DNA from: Rhodococcus sp. RD6.2
Lineage (GTDB): Bacteria > Actinomycetota > Actinomycetes > Mycobacteriales > Mycobacteriaceae
DNA: 64,000 nt
Direction: 5' to 3'
NCBI RefSeq assembly: GCF_001040705.1
Contig: NZ_CVQP01000009.1
Span: 106,139-170,138 of the forward strand
The notes below the pieces were generated by a model. The model was not told the DNA's origin and searched no databases. It was given only the letters and a program-made list of their open reading frames with translations. This document shows positions 8,619 to 18,137 of this stretch, in pieces. The position numbers were made by a program, and so were the translations under genes. Position 1 is the first letter of the stretch. Every line of letters starts with the position of its first letter.

Positions 8619-8655
8619 ATCGGCCCCGCACCGCCGGTGTGGGGTGCGGGCCGAT
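8619..8655 (-). terminator. Terminator after echA19
   Basis: A GC-rich stem (ATCGGCCCCGCACC against GGTGCGGGCCGAT, one bulged C) begins 9 nt after the echA19 stop on the minus strand. Confidence 0.65.
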
Positions 8656-8664
8656 CGGGTCGCT

Positions 8665-9489
8665 CTACTTGCCCTGGAAGTTCGGGGCGCGCTTCTCCGC
8701 GAAGGAGCGGGGGCCTTCCTTGGCGTCGGCGCTCTTGAACACCTCGGCGCCGATCTTCGCCTCGAGCTTGAAGGCCTCTTCCTCGTGCATGCCCTCGGTG
8801 ACGCGGATGGTCTTGAGGATGGCCTGGACCGCGACCGGGCCGTTGGCGGCGATGCGCTCGGCGATCTCCAGGGCCTTGGTCAGCGCCTCGCCCTCGGGAA
8901 CGACATAGCCGATGAGGCCCAGTTCCTTGGCCTCGGGTGCCGGCACGGTGCGGCCGGTGAGCAGGATGTCGGCGGCGACGGTGTACGGGATCTGACGGAC
9001 GAGCCGGACCGCCGAACCGCCGAGCGGGAACAGGCCGAGCTTGGCCTCGGAGACGCCGAACCGGGCGTTCTCCGCGGCGACGCGAATGTCGGTGCCCTGC
9101 AGGATTTCCGTGCCGCCTGCGATGGCTGCGCCCTCGACGGCCGCGATCAGAGGCTTGGTGAGGCGGCGGCCCTTGAGTAGTGCGGGAAGCTTGACCGGGT
9201 CGAGGCTGCCCTTGGCGAACGCGTCGCCGGGTGCGTTCTTGTTCATCGCCTTGAGGTCCATGCCCGCGCAGAACGTTCCGCCGGCGCCGGTGAGGATCGC
9301 GACGCGGATGTCGGGATCGTTGTCGACCTGGTCCCACGCCTGCACCATGATCGCCATCATTTCGCTCGAGAGGGCGTTGCGTGCCTCCGGGCGGTTCATC
9401 GTGATGATGAGGACGTGGCCGCGCTTCTCGACGAGGCAGTGCGCGGACTTGTCCGAAACGTCGGAAATTTCGGCTGTGGTGGAGGACAC
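8665..9489 (-). CDS. echA19: Enoyl-CoA hydratase EchA19 of the sterol side-chain pathway
   Basis: 274 residues of the crotonase family: [10 protein letters not shown], the oxyanion-hole strand [23 protein letters not shown], and [12 protein letters not shown] with the catalytic-glutamate region. EchA19 (Rv3516) hydrates enoyl-CoA intermediates of the cholesterol side chain. The GTG start follows GGGAGC after 6 nt; upstream residues in frame lie in the promoter. It is divergent from fadD19 across a KstR box, as in M. tuberculosis Rv3515c-Rv3516. Confidence 0.9.
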   Translation of the reverse strand: MSSTTAEISDVSDKSAHCLVEKRGHVLIITMNRPEARNALSSEMMAIMVQAWDQVDNDPDIRVAILTGAGGTFCAGMDLKAMNKNAPGDAFAKGSLDPVKLPALLKGRRLTKPLIAAVEGAAIAGGTEILQGTDIRVAAENARFGVSEAKLGLFPLGGSAVRLVRQIPYTVAADILLTGRTVPAPEAKELGLIGYVVPEGEALTKALEIAERIAANGPVAVQAILKTIRVTEGMHEEEAFKLEAKIGAEVFKSADAKEGPRSFAEKRAPNFQGK

Positions 9490-9544
9490 TGGCTGCTCCC
9501 GATTACGGTGTGAACTGGGTCTCAAACTGACTCTTGCGAAGAAC

Positions 9545-9558
9545 GGTAACACGTTCTA
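9545..9558. promoter_or_regulatory. KstR operator between echA19 and fadD19
   Basis: GGTAACACGTTCTA; read on the other strand it is TAGAACGTGTTACC, one base from consensus. It is 11 bp before the fadD19 start and 55 bp before echA19, so it can control both. Confidence 0.82.
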
Positions 9559-9569
9559 CTTTGAACGAC

Positions 9570-11231
9570 GTGGCCCTTCATATCGCAGACTTTGTCGAGC
9601 ACTCCATCGATCTGAATCCCGAGCGTGTCGCGCTCGTGGACAGCGACCGCGAGATCACCTACGCACAGCTGGAGGAGCGGACCAACCGTTTGGCCCACTA
9701 CCTGCAGAGTCAGGGGGTCCAGCCGGGCGACAAGGTCGGCATCTACTCACGCAACACCATCGAGGCCATCGAGGCCATGGTCGCGGTGTTCAAGGCGCGT
9801 GCGGTGATGGTCAACGTCAACTACCGCTATGTCGAGAACGAGTTGCAGTACATCTTCGAGAACTCGGACATGGCCGCACTCGTCGTCGAGCGCCGGTACG
9901 TCGACAAGGTGGCCAACGTGCTGCCGAACACGCCCCTGGTCAAGGCCGTCGTCGTCGTCGAGGACGGCACCGACCTCGAGTACGCCTCCGGCGGCTCGGT
10001 CGAGTGGGTCGAGTACGAGGCGGCGCTGGCGCAGGGATCGCCCGACCGCGACTTCGGCGAGCGCAGCCCCGACGACATCTTCATGCTCTACACCGGCGGC
10101 ACCACGGGTATGCCGAAGGGCGTCATGTGGCGTCACGAGGACTGGTGGCGCGTGCTCGGCGGCGGCGTCAACTTCGTCACGGGTGAGCGCGTCGAGGACG
10201 AGTGGGAGCTCGCGAAGGTTGGCGCCGCCAGCCCCGCGATGGTGCGCTTCCCGATCCCGCCGATGATCCACGGCGGCTCGCAGTCCGCGGTGTTCCACAG
10301 CCTCTTCGGCGGCGGCACCCTGGTCATGCACCCCGAGTTCGACGGCCACGAGGTCTGGCAGGTCATCGACAAGCACAAGGTCAACCTCATCTTCATCACC
10401 GGTGACGCGATGGCCCGCCCGATGCTGGACGCGCTGAAGGCAGGCAACCCGGCAACCGGCGAACCCTACGACCTCGCCAGCCTGTACGTGATGGCGTCGA
10501 GCGCGGCGCTGTTCTCCCCGGCGCTCAAGGACGAGTTCCTCGATCTGCTGCCGAACCGCTACATCACCGACTCCATCGGCTCCTCCGAGACCGGCTTCGG
10601 CGGCCTGAGCACCGTCACCAAGGGCGCCACCCACACGGGCGGCCCGCGCGTGAAGATCGACGCCGCGACCGTCGTTCTCGACGACGACGGCAACCCGATC
10701 GAGGCGGGTTCCGGCAAGGTCGGCCTGCTGGCCCGCCACGGCCACATCCCCCTCGGCTACTACAAGGACGAGGAGAAGACCGCCGCAACGTTCAAGACGT
10801 ACAACGGCACTCGCTACTCGATCCCCGGCGACTACGCCACGGTCGAGGAGGACGGCTCGGTCACGATGCTCGGCCGCGGCTCCGTCTCCATCAACAGCGG
10901 TGGCGAGAAGATCTACCCGGAGGAGGTCGAGGGTGCGATCAAGACCCATCCTGACGTCTTCGACGTCCTCGTCGTCGGTGTCCCGGACGAGCGCTTCGGA
11001 CAGCGGGTTGCAGCGGTCGTCGCGACGCGTGACGGTGCCCGCCCGAGCATGAACGACATCGTGGCCGCGTCCCGCAAGGAGATCGCCGGCTACAAGGTCC
11101 CGCGCAGCGTGTGGTTCGTCGACGAGATCAAGCGTTCGCCGGCGGGCAAGCCCGACTACAAGTGGGCCAAGCAGCAGACCGAGGCCCGCGAGGCGGACGA
11201 CAACTACTCGAACGGCAACGGAAACTCCTGA
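9570..11231 (+). CDS. fadD19: Steroid-CoA ligase FadD19
   Basis: 553 residues of the AMP-forming acyl-CoA synthetase family. The P-loop-like motif Y-T-G-G-T-T-G-M-P-K-G is near residue 175; S-S-E-T-G-F-G and the C-terminal G-G-E-K-I-Y-P-E-E-V and K-R-S-P-A-G-K-P-D-Y-K are present. FadD19 activates C26 (C27) steroid carboxylates to CoA esters and was shown in Rhodococcus to be needed for C-24-branched sterols. The start chosen is GTG 9570 (V-A-L-H-I-A-D-F), matching the FadD19 N-terminus I remember; TTG 9561 and ATG 9534 overlap the KstR box. No strong ribosome site is visible. The stop overlaps the next start (TGATG). Confidence 0.9.
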   Translation: MALHIADFVEHSIDLNPERVALVDSDREITYAQLEERTNRLAHYLQSQGVQPGDKVGIYSRNTIEAIEAMVAVFKARAVMVNVNYRYVENELQYIFENSDMAALVVERRYVDKVANVLPNTPLVKAVVVVEDGTDLEYASGGSVEWVEYEAALAQGSPDRDFGERSPDDIFMLYTGGTTGMPKGVMWRHEDWWRVLGGGVNFVTGERVEDEWELAKVGAASPAMVRFPIPPMIHGGSQSAVFHSLFGGGTLVMHPEFDGHEVWQVIDKHKVNLIFITGDAMARPMLDALKAGNPATGEPYDLASLYVMASSAALFSPALKDEFLDLLPNRYITDSIGSSETGFGGLSTVTKGATHTGGPRVKIDAATVVLDDDGNPIEAGSGKVGLLARHGHIPLGYYKDEEKTAATFKTYNGTRYSIPGDYATVEEDGSVTMLGRGSVSINSGGEKIYPEEVEGAIKTHPDVFDVLVVGVPDERFGQRVAAVVATRDGARPSMNDIVAASRKEIAGYKVPRSVWFVDEIKRSPAGKPDYKWAKQQTEAREADDNYSNGNGNS

Positions 11232-12346
11232 TGCACAACGCTCTCGCCGAGAAATTCGGTATCAAGTACCCGATCTTCGCGTTCACCCCGTCCGAGCACG
11301 TGGCCGCTGCGGTCTCACGGGCCGGCGGGTTGGGCGTGCTCGGGTGCGTCCGGTTCAACGACGCGGACGAACTGGACGCCGTCCTGAACTGGATGGACGA
11401 GAACACCGACGGCAAGCCGTACGGCGTCGACGTCGTGATGCCCGCCAAGATCCCCACCGAGGGCACGGCGGTGGACCTGGACAAGCTGATCCCGGCGGAG
11501 CACCGCGCGTTCGTCGACCGCACGCTCGCCGAGCTCGGTGTGCCGCCGCTGTCGGACGACGTCGAGCACGCCACCGGCGTGCTCGGGTGGCTGCACTCGG
11601 TGGCCCGCGCGCAGCTCGACGTCGCGTTCAAGCACCGTCCGGCGCTGATCGCGAACGCCCTCGGCTCCCCGCCGAAGGACGTCATCGACGAGGCGCACGG
11701 ACACGGCGTCCCGGTGGCTGCGTTGGCAGGCGCCGTGGGCCACGCCCTGAGCCACGTCGAGAACGGTGTCGACATCGTCATCGCGCAGGGCTACGAGGCA
11801 GGCGGCCACACCGGCGAGATCGCGTCGATGGTGCTGGTTCCCGAAATCGTCGACGCCGTCGGCGATTCCGCGACGGTCATCGCCGCGGGTGGCATCGGCA
11901 GCGGCCGTCAGGTCGCCGCCGCGATGGCGCTCGGTGCACAGGGCGTGTGGATGGGCTCGTACTGGCTGACCGCCGCCGAGTACCGGCTCGGCAGCGCCGC
12001 CGACGGCACGTCGGCGACGCAGCGGGCGCTGCTCGCCGCGACGTCGAGCGACACCGTCCGGTCCCGGATCTACTCCGGCAAGCCGGCCCGGTTGCTCAAG
12101 ACGAAGTGGACCGAGGCCTGGTCCGCGCCCGGCGCCCCGTCGGCACTGCCGATGCCGCTGCAGAACATCCTCGTCGCGGAGGCGCACCAGCGGATCGCCG
12201 CCGCCGAGAACCCCGAGGTCGTTGCGATGCCCGCGGGTCAGATCGTCGGACGGATGAACGAGATCCGTCCCGTCGCGGACACGATGGCCGACCTGGTCGC
12301 CGAGTTCGAGGCGACGGTCGCACGGCTGAACAAGCTCGAAGGCTGA
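11231..12346 (+). CDS. Nitronate-monooxygenase-like FMN enzyme coupled to fadD19
   Basis: 371 residues of the 2-nitropropane dioxygenase/nitronate monooxygenase TIM barrel: K-Y-P-I-F-A-F-T-P-S near the start, A-G-G-L-G-V-L-G, Q-G-Y-E-A-G-G-H-T-G and I-A-A-G-G-I-G-S-G-R for FMN phosphate binding. The ATG shares one base with the fadD19 stop, so expression is coupled and presumably under KstR. IpdC, a related protein, is a steroid-ring desaturase in the KstR2 regulon; this copy may act on a steroid acyl-CoA instead. That substrate is inferred only from the operon. Confidence 0.82.
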   Translation: MHNALAEKFGIKYPIFAFTPSEHVAAAVSRAGGLGVLGCVRFNDADELDAVLNWMDENTDGKPYGVDVVMPAKIPTEGTAVDLDKLIPAEHRAFVDRTLAELGVPPLSDDVEHATGVLGWLHSVARAQLDVAFKHRPALIANALGSPPKDVIDEAHGHGVPVAALAGAVGHALSHVENGVDIVIAQGYEAGGHTGEIASMVLVPEIVDAVGDSATVIAAGGIGSGRQVAAAMALGAQGVWMGSYWLTAAEYRLGSAADGTSATQRALLAATSSDTVRSRIYSGKPARLLKTKWTEAWSAPGAPSALPMPLQNILVAEAHQRIAAAENPEVVAMPAGQIVGRMNEIRPVADTMADLVAEFEATVARLNKLEG

Positions 12347-12371
12347 CACCAGCACCGTAGGACCACACCGG

Positions 12372-12405
12372 CAGGGCCGGGCACGAGCAGTCGTGCCCGG
12401 CCCTG
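12372..12405 (+). terminator. Terminator of the fadD19 operon
   Basis: A 15-bp perfect stem with a GCAG loop, 25 nt after the nitronate-monooxygenase-like stop. Confidence 0.75.
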
Positions 12406-12466
12406 ACCTGTGTGTACTGGACATGGCCGTGTGCCCGGTGGGATGGTTTTACCGGAGGCGAGCATC

Positions 12467-13867
12467 ATGGCGACGCACACCCTCGATACCGACTACCTCG
12501 TCATCGGAGCAGGCGCGGCAGGGATGGCGTTCACGGACGCGGTGGCCGCGGACAGTTCCGCCGACGTGATCGTGGTGGACCGCAGGCACGCTCCGGGCGG
12601 GCACTGGAACGACGCGTACCCGTTCGTCTGGCTGCATCAGCCGTCCTCGTACTACGGCGTGAACTCACTGCCGCTCGGCGGCGGCACCATCGACGCCGAC
12701 GGGCTGAACGCGGGCATGTACGAACGGGCGACCGGCGCCGAGATCTGCGGCTACTTCGACCGAGTCGTGCACTCCCATCTGCTTCCGTCCGGCGCGGTCC
12801 GGTACCACCCGATGTGCTGGTACGACGGCGACAACGGGTTCGTCTCGCTCGTGACGGGCGACCGGTACGACGTGACGGTCCGCAGGGCCGTGGTCGATGC
12901 CAGGTACCTGTCGCCCTCGGTGCCTGCCACGTCGCCGCCTCCGTTCGACATCGAGGCCGGGGTGCGGTGCATCCCCGTGGGCGAGCTCGCGGCGGTGTCG
13001 GAGCCGCCGCCTCGGTACGTGATAGTCGGCGCGGGCAAGACGGCGATGGACGCCTGCGTATGGCTGCTCGGGGTCGGGGTGGAACCGGAGCGGATCCGGT
13101 GGGTCAAACCCCGTGAATCATGGCTCCTGAACAGGTATTTCGTGCAGAGCGACGATCTGGTCGGGAATCTCGTGGAGGGCGGTGCGCGGCAGATGCAGGC
13201 CGCCGCGAATGCCACCTCGCTCGCCGACCTCTTCCACCGCCTCGAGGAGAGTGGGATTCTGTTGCGGGTCGACGAGCGCACCACGCCCACGATGTTCAAG
13301 ATGCCCACGAGCAGCACCGCCGAGATCGACGAGCTCCGCAGGATCGAGGACGTCGTCCGGCTCGGTCACGTGCAGCGCGTCGCGTCACGCTCCATCGTGC
13401 TCGACGAAGGCACCGTTTCCGCGGACGCCGACGACCTCTACGTGCACTGCGCCGCGGCGGGCCTGAATCCGGCGCCTGCCGTGCCGATCTTCGCTCCGAA
13501 TCGAATCACGCTGCAACCCATCCGTTCCGGATTGATCCCGTTCAACGCGGCGTTCGTCGGCTACATGGAGGCCTCCGGGCGCGGCGCCGACGAGAAGAAC
13601 CGGCTGTGCCCGGCGAACCGGATGCCGGACGTCCCGCTCGACTGGGTTCGAGGGAGACTCACCGAGATGGCGGCCGAGCGGTCCTGGTCGAAGGAGCCGG
13701 ACATCGTGGACTGGCTCGAACGGTCGCGTTTGAACCATCAGCGCGGCGTCGGTGACCACCGCGACGAGCCCGCGGTTCGGGATGCGGTGGGCCGCTTCGT
13801 CGAGTGCGTGCGCCCCGGAGTGGCCAGACTGATGGCGCTGTTCTCCGAGGCGCAGGCCACCGCGTAG
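12467..13867 (+). CDS. FAD/NAD(P)-binding oxidoreductase, probably flavin monooxygenase-like
   Basis: 466 residues. An N-terminal FAD Rossmann motif (V-I-G-A-G-A-A-G-M, about residues 11-19) is followed by R-R-H-A-P-G-G-H-W-N-D-A-Y-P, and a second dinucleotide motif (V-I-V-G-A-G-K-T-A-M-D, about 184-194) is in the middle. This two-Rossmann layout is that of flavin monooxygenases and related reductases. GGAGG lies 8 nt before the ATG. It lies after the fadD19 operon terminator and converges on fadD17, with no KstR box, so a sterol role is not established. The substrate is unknown. Confidence 0.75.
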   Translation: MATHTLDTDYLVIGAGAAGMAFTDAVAADSSADVIVVDRRHAPGGHWNDAYPFVWLHQPSSYYGVNSLPLGGGTIDADGLNAGMYERATGAEICGYFDRVVHSHLLPSGAVRYHPMCWYDGDNGFVSLVTGDRYDVTVRRAVVDARYLSPSVPATSPPPFDIEAGVRCIPVGELAAVSEPPPRYVIVGAGKTAMDACVWLLGVGVEPERIRWVKPRESWLLNRYFVQSDDLVGNLVEGGARQMQAAANATSLADLFHRLEESGILLRVDERTTPTMFKMPTSSTAEIDELRRIEDVVRLGHVQRVASRSIVLDEGTVSADADDLYVHCAAAGLNPAPAVPIFAPNRITLQPIRSGLIPFNAAFVGYMEASGRGADEKNRLCPANRMPDVPLDWVRGRLTEMAAERSWSKEPDIVDWLERSRLNHQRGVGDHRDEPAVRDAVGRFVECVRPGVARLMALFSEAQATA

Positions 13868-13874
13868 CCCCTCG

Positions 13875-15497
13875 TCAGCGGTCGAGTTCGGCGTTCAGCC
13901 GTGAGGCGAGCTCGGCGGTGACCGGGACGAAGGACGCCGAACCCGACGCCCGGAACCATGTGGGATCGTCGGAGTTCCACCGCTGCGCGCTGAGCGAGCG
14001 GCCCAGCACCTTGTACGTCGCGGTCTTCGGCAGGTCCTCGGTCACCCGGACGAAGCTCGGAACCTGCTTGGGTCCGAGATCCGGCGCCTGCGAGAGGAAT
14101 CCGGCGAACTCGTCGATGTCGAACCCGTCCGAGGTGACCAGCGCGACGGCGACGCGGTCGCCGACCTGCGGATCGGGCACCGCGTACGCCGCGACCTCGA
14201 CGACGTGCGGGTGCCGGGACACGATGTTCTCGATCGGGGAGGTGCCCAGGTTTTCACCGTCGACCCGCATCCATCCCGAACTGCGACCCGCGAAGTACAC
14301 GTAGCCGTCGGCGTCGACGTAGCCCAGATCGCCGCTCCAGTACTGGCCGTCACGCACCCGCTCGGCTTCCGCCTCGGGATTGTTGTAGTAGCCAGCGAAG
14401 CTGCCGATACCGGCGGTGTTCACCAGTTCCCCGGTGGCCTTGTCGGCGTTGAGAATGTGCCCGGACTCGTCGAATTCAGCCGTGGGGCAGGGAGCTCCGG
14501 TGTCGGGATCGAGGACGGCGATGCCCGCCGGGAGCAGCCCGAGGGCACCGGGCGGGGTACCGGGTGCCCGGGGGATGAGCACGCCGCCCTCGGTCGAACC
14601 GAATCCGTCGACCACCCGGACGTCGAAGCGTCGGGCGAACTCCGCGATCCCGGACGGTGACCCCTCGTTGCCGTACAGGACCTTGAGCGGGTTGTCGGCG
14701 TCGTCGTCACGCTCCGGGGTCGCGAGGACGTAGGCGAGTGGTTTGCCGACATAGTGTGCGTAGGTGACGCCGAACCGTCGCACGTCCGGCATGAACCCGG
14801 ACGCCGAGAACTTCCGCCGCAGAGCGAAATTCGCTCCGGCGGCGAGTGCAACTGCCCAGCATGCCATCACGGCGCCGGAGTGGAACATCGGCATCGACGC
14901 GTAGGCCGTGTCGGCGTCCGTCAGGCCGAAGCGCTCCGCGAGCATGACGCCCGGCCCCGCGACCATCTTGTGGGTGACGCGGACGGCCTTCGGGTCGCCG
15001 CTCGTGCCGGAGGTGAAGATCAGCATGAACAGGTCGTCGGGGGACGGTGTGCGGTCCGGCGCCGCGCTTCCGTGATGGTCGGCGAGCAGATCGTGCCACT
15101 CGTCGGAGTCGACGAGCAGGACGCGAACGCCGTCGAGGTCGAGTCCGTCGAGTAGCGAGACCTTCTCGGAGTCGGTGACCAGCAGCTGGCAGTCCGCGCG
15201 GGCGACGTCACCCGCGAGGGCGGCGCCGCGGCGCGTCGTGTTCAGTCCGGCGAGCACGGTGCCGCCGATGGCGCTCGCGCTGAGCAGCAGTGAGAACTCG
15301 GGAACGTTGTCGAGGAGCACGGCGACGTGCGACGGCCGCGCCGGATCCAGCAGCGTGCCGATCGCGGCGGCCAGGTCGACGGCGAGGTCGATGTGCTCGG
15401 ACCACGGAGTCCTGGTGTCCTCGAACAGGATTCCGTTCGATTCCGTGCCACGCAGGCGCATGAGGAGATCGGCGACCGTGGGCGTGGAGATGCTCAT
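13875..15497 (-). CDS. fadD17: Acyl-CoA synthetase FadD17
   Basis: 540 residues of the AMP-forming ligase family: L-I-F-T-S-G-T-S-G-D-P-K-A (about 158-170), F-G-S-T-E-G-G-V, G-Y-Y-N-N-P-E-A-E, and C-terminal D-G-E-N-L-G and K-T-A-T-Y-K-V. FadD17 (Rv3506) lies next to fadE27/fadE26 in mycobacteria and accepts steroid side-chain acids. A terminator separates it from fadE27, so it seems to have its own promoter in the 100 bp upstream; I see no KstR box or strong ribosome site there. The start is ATG 15497. Where most FadDs end K-X-X-R-X-X-K, this one has K-T-A-T-Y-K, which fits the family. Confidence 0.85.
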   Translation of the reverse strand: MSISTPTVADLLMRLRGTESNGILFEDTRTPWSEHIDLAVDLAAAIGTLLDPARPSHVAVLLDNVPEFSLLLSASAIGGTVLAGLNTTRRGAALAGDVARADCQLLVTDSEKVSLLDGLDLDGVRVLLVDSDEWHDLLADHHGSAAPDRTPSPDDLFMLIFTSGTSGDPKAVRVTHKMVAGPGVMLAERFGLTDADTAYASMPMFHSGAVMACWAVALAAGANFALRRKFSASGFMPDVRRFGVTYAHYVGKPLAYVLATPERDDDADNPLKVLYGNEGSPSGIAEFARRFDVRVVDGFGSTEGGVLIPRAPGTPPGALGLLPAGIAVLDPDTGAPCPTAEFDESGHILNADKATGELVNTAGIGSFAGYYNNPEAEAERVRDGQYWSGDLGYVDADGYVYFAGRSSGWMRVDGENLGTSPIENIVSRHPHVVEVAAYAVPDPQVGDRVAVALVTSDGFDIDEFAGFLSQAPDLGPKQVPSFVRVTEDLPKTATYKVLGRSLSAQRWNSDDPTWFRASGSASFVPVTAELASRLNAELDR

Positions 15498-15599
15498 GTG
15501 CGCAGTCTAGGTGGCCCGTCACACGCCGACCAGGGGCGGTCGCAGCGAGTGGGACTCCGGTCGGTTCTGCAGGGTGAGGTCGCCCCCTCCAACGACGAG

Positions 15600-15628
15600 A
15601 ACGCCCGGCCCCACGGGGGCCGGGCGTT
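15600..15628 (-). terminator. Terminator after fadE27
   Basis: A 13-bp perfect GC-rich stem with a 3-nt loop, 16 nt after the fadE27 stop. It isolates fadD17 from the fadE26-fadE27 transcript. Confidence 0.8.
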
Positions 15629-15643
15629 CCGGAGTGGTGAAGA

Positions 15644-16756
15644 TCAGGCAGGAACGTCGGCGAGCGACTGCCCGAGACGACGGAGCTGCTCGGTCGCCGA
15701 GCCGAGCGCGAACTCGTTGTGCTTGGCGGCCAGGAAGTACCGGTGCACCGGGTGGTCGCGATCGAGGCCGACGCCGCCGTGCACGTGGATCACGCTGTGC
15801 GAGACGCGGTGGCCCGCGTCCGCCGCCCAGAACTTCGCGGTCCGGATCTCCGCCTCGGCGGGCAGGTTCTCGCTCAGACGCCACGCGGCCTGCCACAGCG
15901 TCGACCGCACGCCCTTGACGTCGATGAACGCGTCGGCGAGGCGCTGCGCGACGGCCTGGAAGCTGCCGATCGGACGGTCGAACTGCACGCGCTCGCGGGC
16001 GTACTCGGCGACCAGTTCCAGTGCCCGCTCCAGGGTTCCGAGCTGCAGGGCCGCCAGCCCGACCGCGGCGCGGTCGAGGATCCAGCCCACGACCTCGGAG
16101 CCGCGCGAGGTACCGCCGAGCACCTGGGTGGTGACGACGCCCGAGAGCTCGACGATCGCTTCGGCGCTGTAGTCCGTGGTGGACTGCCGGTCGATCTGGA
16201 CGCCCGCCGCCGACGGATCGACGACGAACACCGCGACACCCTCGGGGGTCGTGGCGGGCACGAGGATCGCTTCCGCGAGGGTCGCGACGGGGACGGTGAT
16301 CTTGGTGCCGGTGATCGCCCAGCCGTCGCCGCTGCGGTCGGCGCGCGTGACCGGCTGCGCCGGATCGTTGTTCAGTTCCTCGGCGAGCGCGACGGTCAGG
16401 ATCGCGCTGCCCTCGCCTGCCCGCCGAGCGAGATCACGCTGTGCGTCGTCGCCGAACTCGGCGAGCGCCGAGGCCGCCAGCACGATCGAGCTGAGGTAGG
16501 GCACGGGGGAGACGGGGCGACCGATCTCGCGGAGCACGGTGCACTGCTCGAGGATTCCGAATCCGCCGCCGCCGACCGACTCCGGCAGGGCAGCCGCGAG
16601 GACGCCCGCGTCGGCGAGGGCCTGCCAGAGCTTGTCGTCGAAACGGTCCTCGGCGGCGTCCAGTTCCCGCAGCCGGTCGTTGGTGGTGAGCTTCTCGGCG
16701 ATGCTCCGAGTGAGTTGTTCGAGGTCCTGTTGGGCCTCGGTGGGAGTGAAGTCCAC
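15644..16756 (-). CDS. fadE27: Acyl-CoA dehydrogenase subunit FadE27 (ChsE5)
   Basis: 370 residues of the acyl-CoA dehydrogenase fold: N-terminal helices from M-D-F-T-P-T-E-A-Q, D-G-W-A-I-T-G-T-K in the middle barrel, and C-terminal helices with A-R-E-R-V-Q-F-D-R-P-I-G-S-F-Q-A-V and Q-L-R-R-L-G. FadE27 pairs with FadE26 as an alpha2beta2 dehydrogenase that oxidises the CoA ester of the intact sterol side chain (3-oxo-cholest-4-en-26-oyl-CoA). The GTG start has GAAGGA upstream. It starts 60 nt after fadE26. Lengths match Rv3505 (373). Confidence 0.9.
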   Translation of the reverse strand: MDFTPTEAQQDLEQLTRSIAEKLTTNDRLRELDAAEDRFDDKLWQALADAGVLAAALPESVGGGGFGILEQCTVLREIGRPVSPVPYLSSIVLAASALAEFGDDAQRDLARRAGEGSAILTVALAEELNNDPAQPVTRADRSGDGWAITGTKITVPVATLAEAILVPATTPEGVAVFVVDPSAAGVQIDRQSTTDYSAEAIVELSGVVTTQVLGGTSRGSEVVGWILDRAAVGLAALQLGTLERALELVAEYARERVQFDRPIGSFQAVAQRLADAFIDVKGVRSTLWQAAWRLSENLPAEAEIRTAKFWAADAGHRVSHSVIHVHGGVGLDRDHPVHRYFLAAKHNEFALGSATEQLRRLGQSLADVPA

Positions 16757-16816
16757 GATGATTCCTTCGGGGTGCAGTCCAGGTATGGGGGAGGGGACGT
16801 CAGCACTCGGCCGACG

Positions 16817-17992
16817 TCAGCGCCGTGCGGGCGGCTGTCCCAGCGCGGTCATGGCGAGGATGTCGCGCTGCACCTCGTTGGTGCCGCCACCGAAGGTGAG
16901 GATCAGCGAGGACCGGTGCATCCGCTCGACGCGGCCCCGCAGGACCGAGCCCTTCGAGTCCTGCCGCAGGTACGCCAGCGGGCCGAGGACCTCCATGAGC
17001 AGCCGGTACGCCTCGGTGGCGAACTCGGTGCCGAAGACCTTGCACGCGGACGCGTCGCCCTTGCTCGGGGCGTCCGCGGAGGCGACCTCCCAGTTCAGCA
17101 GCTTGAGGTACTCGACCTTCGAGTGCACCCGGGCGAGGTTGATCTGCACCCACTCCTGGTCGATCACGCGTCGGCCGTCGGCCATCTTGGTGTTCTGCGC
17201 CCACTCGATCGTGTCGCGCAGCGCGCCCTGGATCGGGGCGGCCGAGACCAGCGCGACGCGCTCGTGGTTGAGCTGGTTGGTCATCAACGCCCAGCCGCCG
17301 TTCTCCTCGCCGACCAGAGCGGACGACGGGACGCGGACGTCCTGGTAGTAGGTGGCGCTGGTGTCGGGGCCCGCCATCGTGTGCACGGGCGTGTAGGAGA
17401 AGCCCTCGGCCGTGGTCGGGACGATCAGCATGCTGATGCCCTTGTGCTTCTTGGCGGACTGGTCGGTGCGCACGGCGAGCCACACGTAGTCCGCGTACGC
17501 GATGAGGCTCGTCCACATCTTCTGACCGTTGACGACGTAGTCGTCACCGTCCTTGACCGCGGTGGTCCGCAGGCTGGCGAGGTCGGTGCCCGCGCCGGGC
17601 TCGGAGTAGCCGATGGAGAAGTGCAGCTCGCCCGACGAGATCTTGGGCAGGAAGAACTTCTTCTGCTCCTCGGAGCCGTAGTGCATGATCGTCGGCGCGA
17701 CGGAGTTGATCGTGAGGAACGGCACCGGAGCGCCCGCGATCGCGGCCTCGTCGGTGAAGATCAGCTGGTCGAGGGCGGGCCGCTCCTGTCCGCCGAACTC
17801 CTTGGGCCAGCCGAGCGTGAGCCACCCGTCGCGGCCCATCTCGCGCACGACATCGCGGTAGACGGTGCCCGATCCGTACTCGCCGGTCTGGGCGGCGAGC
17901 GCTTCGCGGCGCTCGGGAGTGATCAGCTTCGCGAAGTACGCGCGCAGTTCCTCCCGCAGCTTCTGCTGCTCCGCGGTGTAAGTGATGTGCAT
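16817..17992 (-). CDS. fadE26: Acyl-CoA dehydrogenase subunit FadE26 (ChsE4)
   Basis: 391 residues. Acyl-CoA dehydrogenase landmarks are I-G-Y-S-E-P-G-A-G-T-D-L-A-S-L, D-D-Y-V-V-N-G-Q-K-M-W-T-S, H-E-R-V-A-L and the C-terminal R-S-S-L-I-L-T-F-G-G-G-T-N-E-V-Q-R. It forms the partner subunit of FadE27 in the sterol-CoA dehydrogenase. ATG 17992 has GGAGAGG 6 nt upstream; upstream in-frame codons lie in the regulatory region. It is divergent from the ferredoxin gene across a perfect KstR box, matching the Rv3503c-Rv3504 arrangement. Confidence 0.9.
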   Translation of the reverse strand: MHITYTAEQQKLREELRAYFAKLITPERREALAAQTGEYGSGTVYRDVVREMGRDGWLTLGWPKEFGGQERPALDQLIFTDEAAIAGAPVPFLTINSVAPTIMHYGSEEQKKFFLPKISSGELHFSIGYSEPGAGTDLASLRTTAVKDGDDYVVNGQKMWTSLIAYADYVWLAVRTDQSAKKHKGISMLIVPTTAEGFSYTPVHTMAGPDTSATYYQDVRVPSSALVGEENGGWALMTNQLNHERVALVSAAPIQGALRDTIEWAQNTKMADGRRVIDQEWVQINLARVHSKVEYLKLLNWEVASADAPSKGDASACKVFGTEFATEAYRLLMEVLGPLAYLRQDSKGSVLRGRVERMHRSSLILTFGGGTNEVQRDILAMTALGQPPARR

Positions 17993-18025
17993 CGATCCCT
18001 CTCCGTCCGACTCGGGGTTCCGGTC

Positions 18026-18039
18026 TGACACAAGTTCTA
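18026..18039. promoter_or_regulatory. Degenerate KstR-like half site before fadE26
   Basis: TGACACAAGTTCTA keeps GTT and both outer T/A bases but has CAC instead of AAC. It is 34 bp before fadE26. It may be a weak second operator or a chance match. Confidence 0.35.
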
Positions 18040-18137
18040 GTGGGCGACAACCGCGGCATGCACGTTCCAGTGGAGCGGCCGGCGACGGTGGGACTTTCGG
18101 CCCGTCACGGCGGGTTTTTCGCATCATTGCACAGGAG

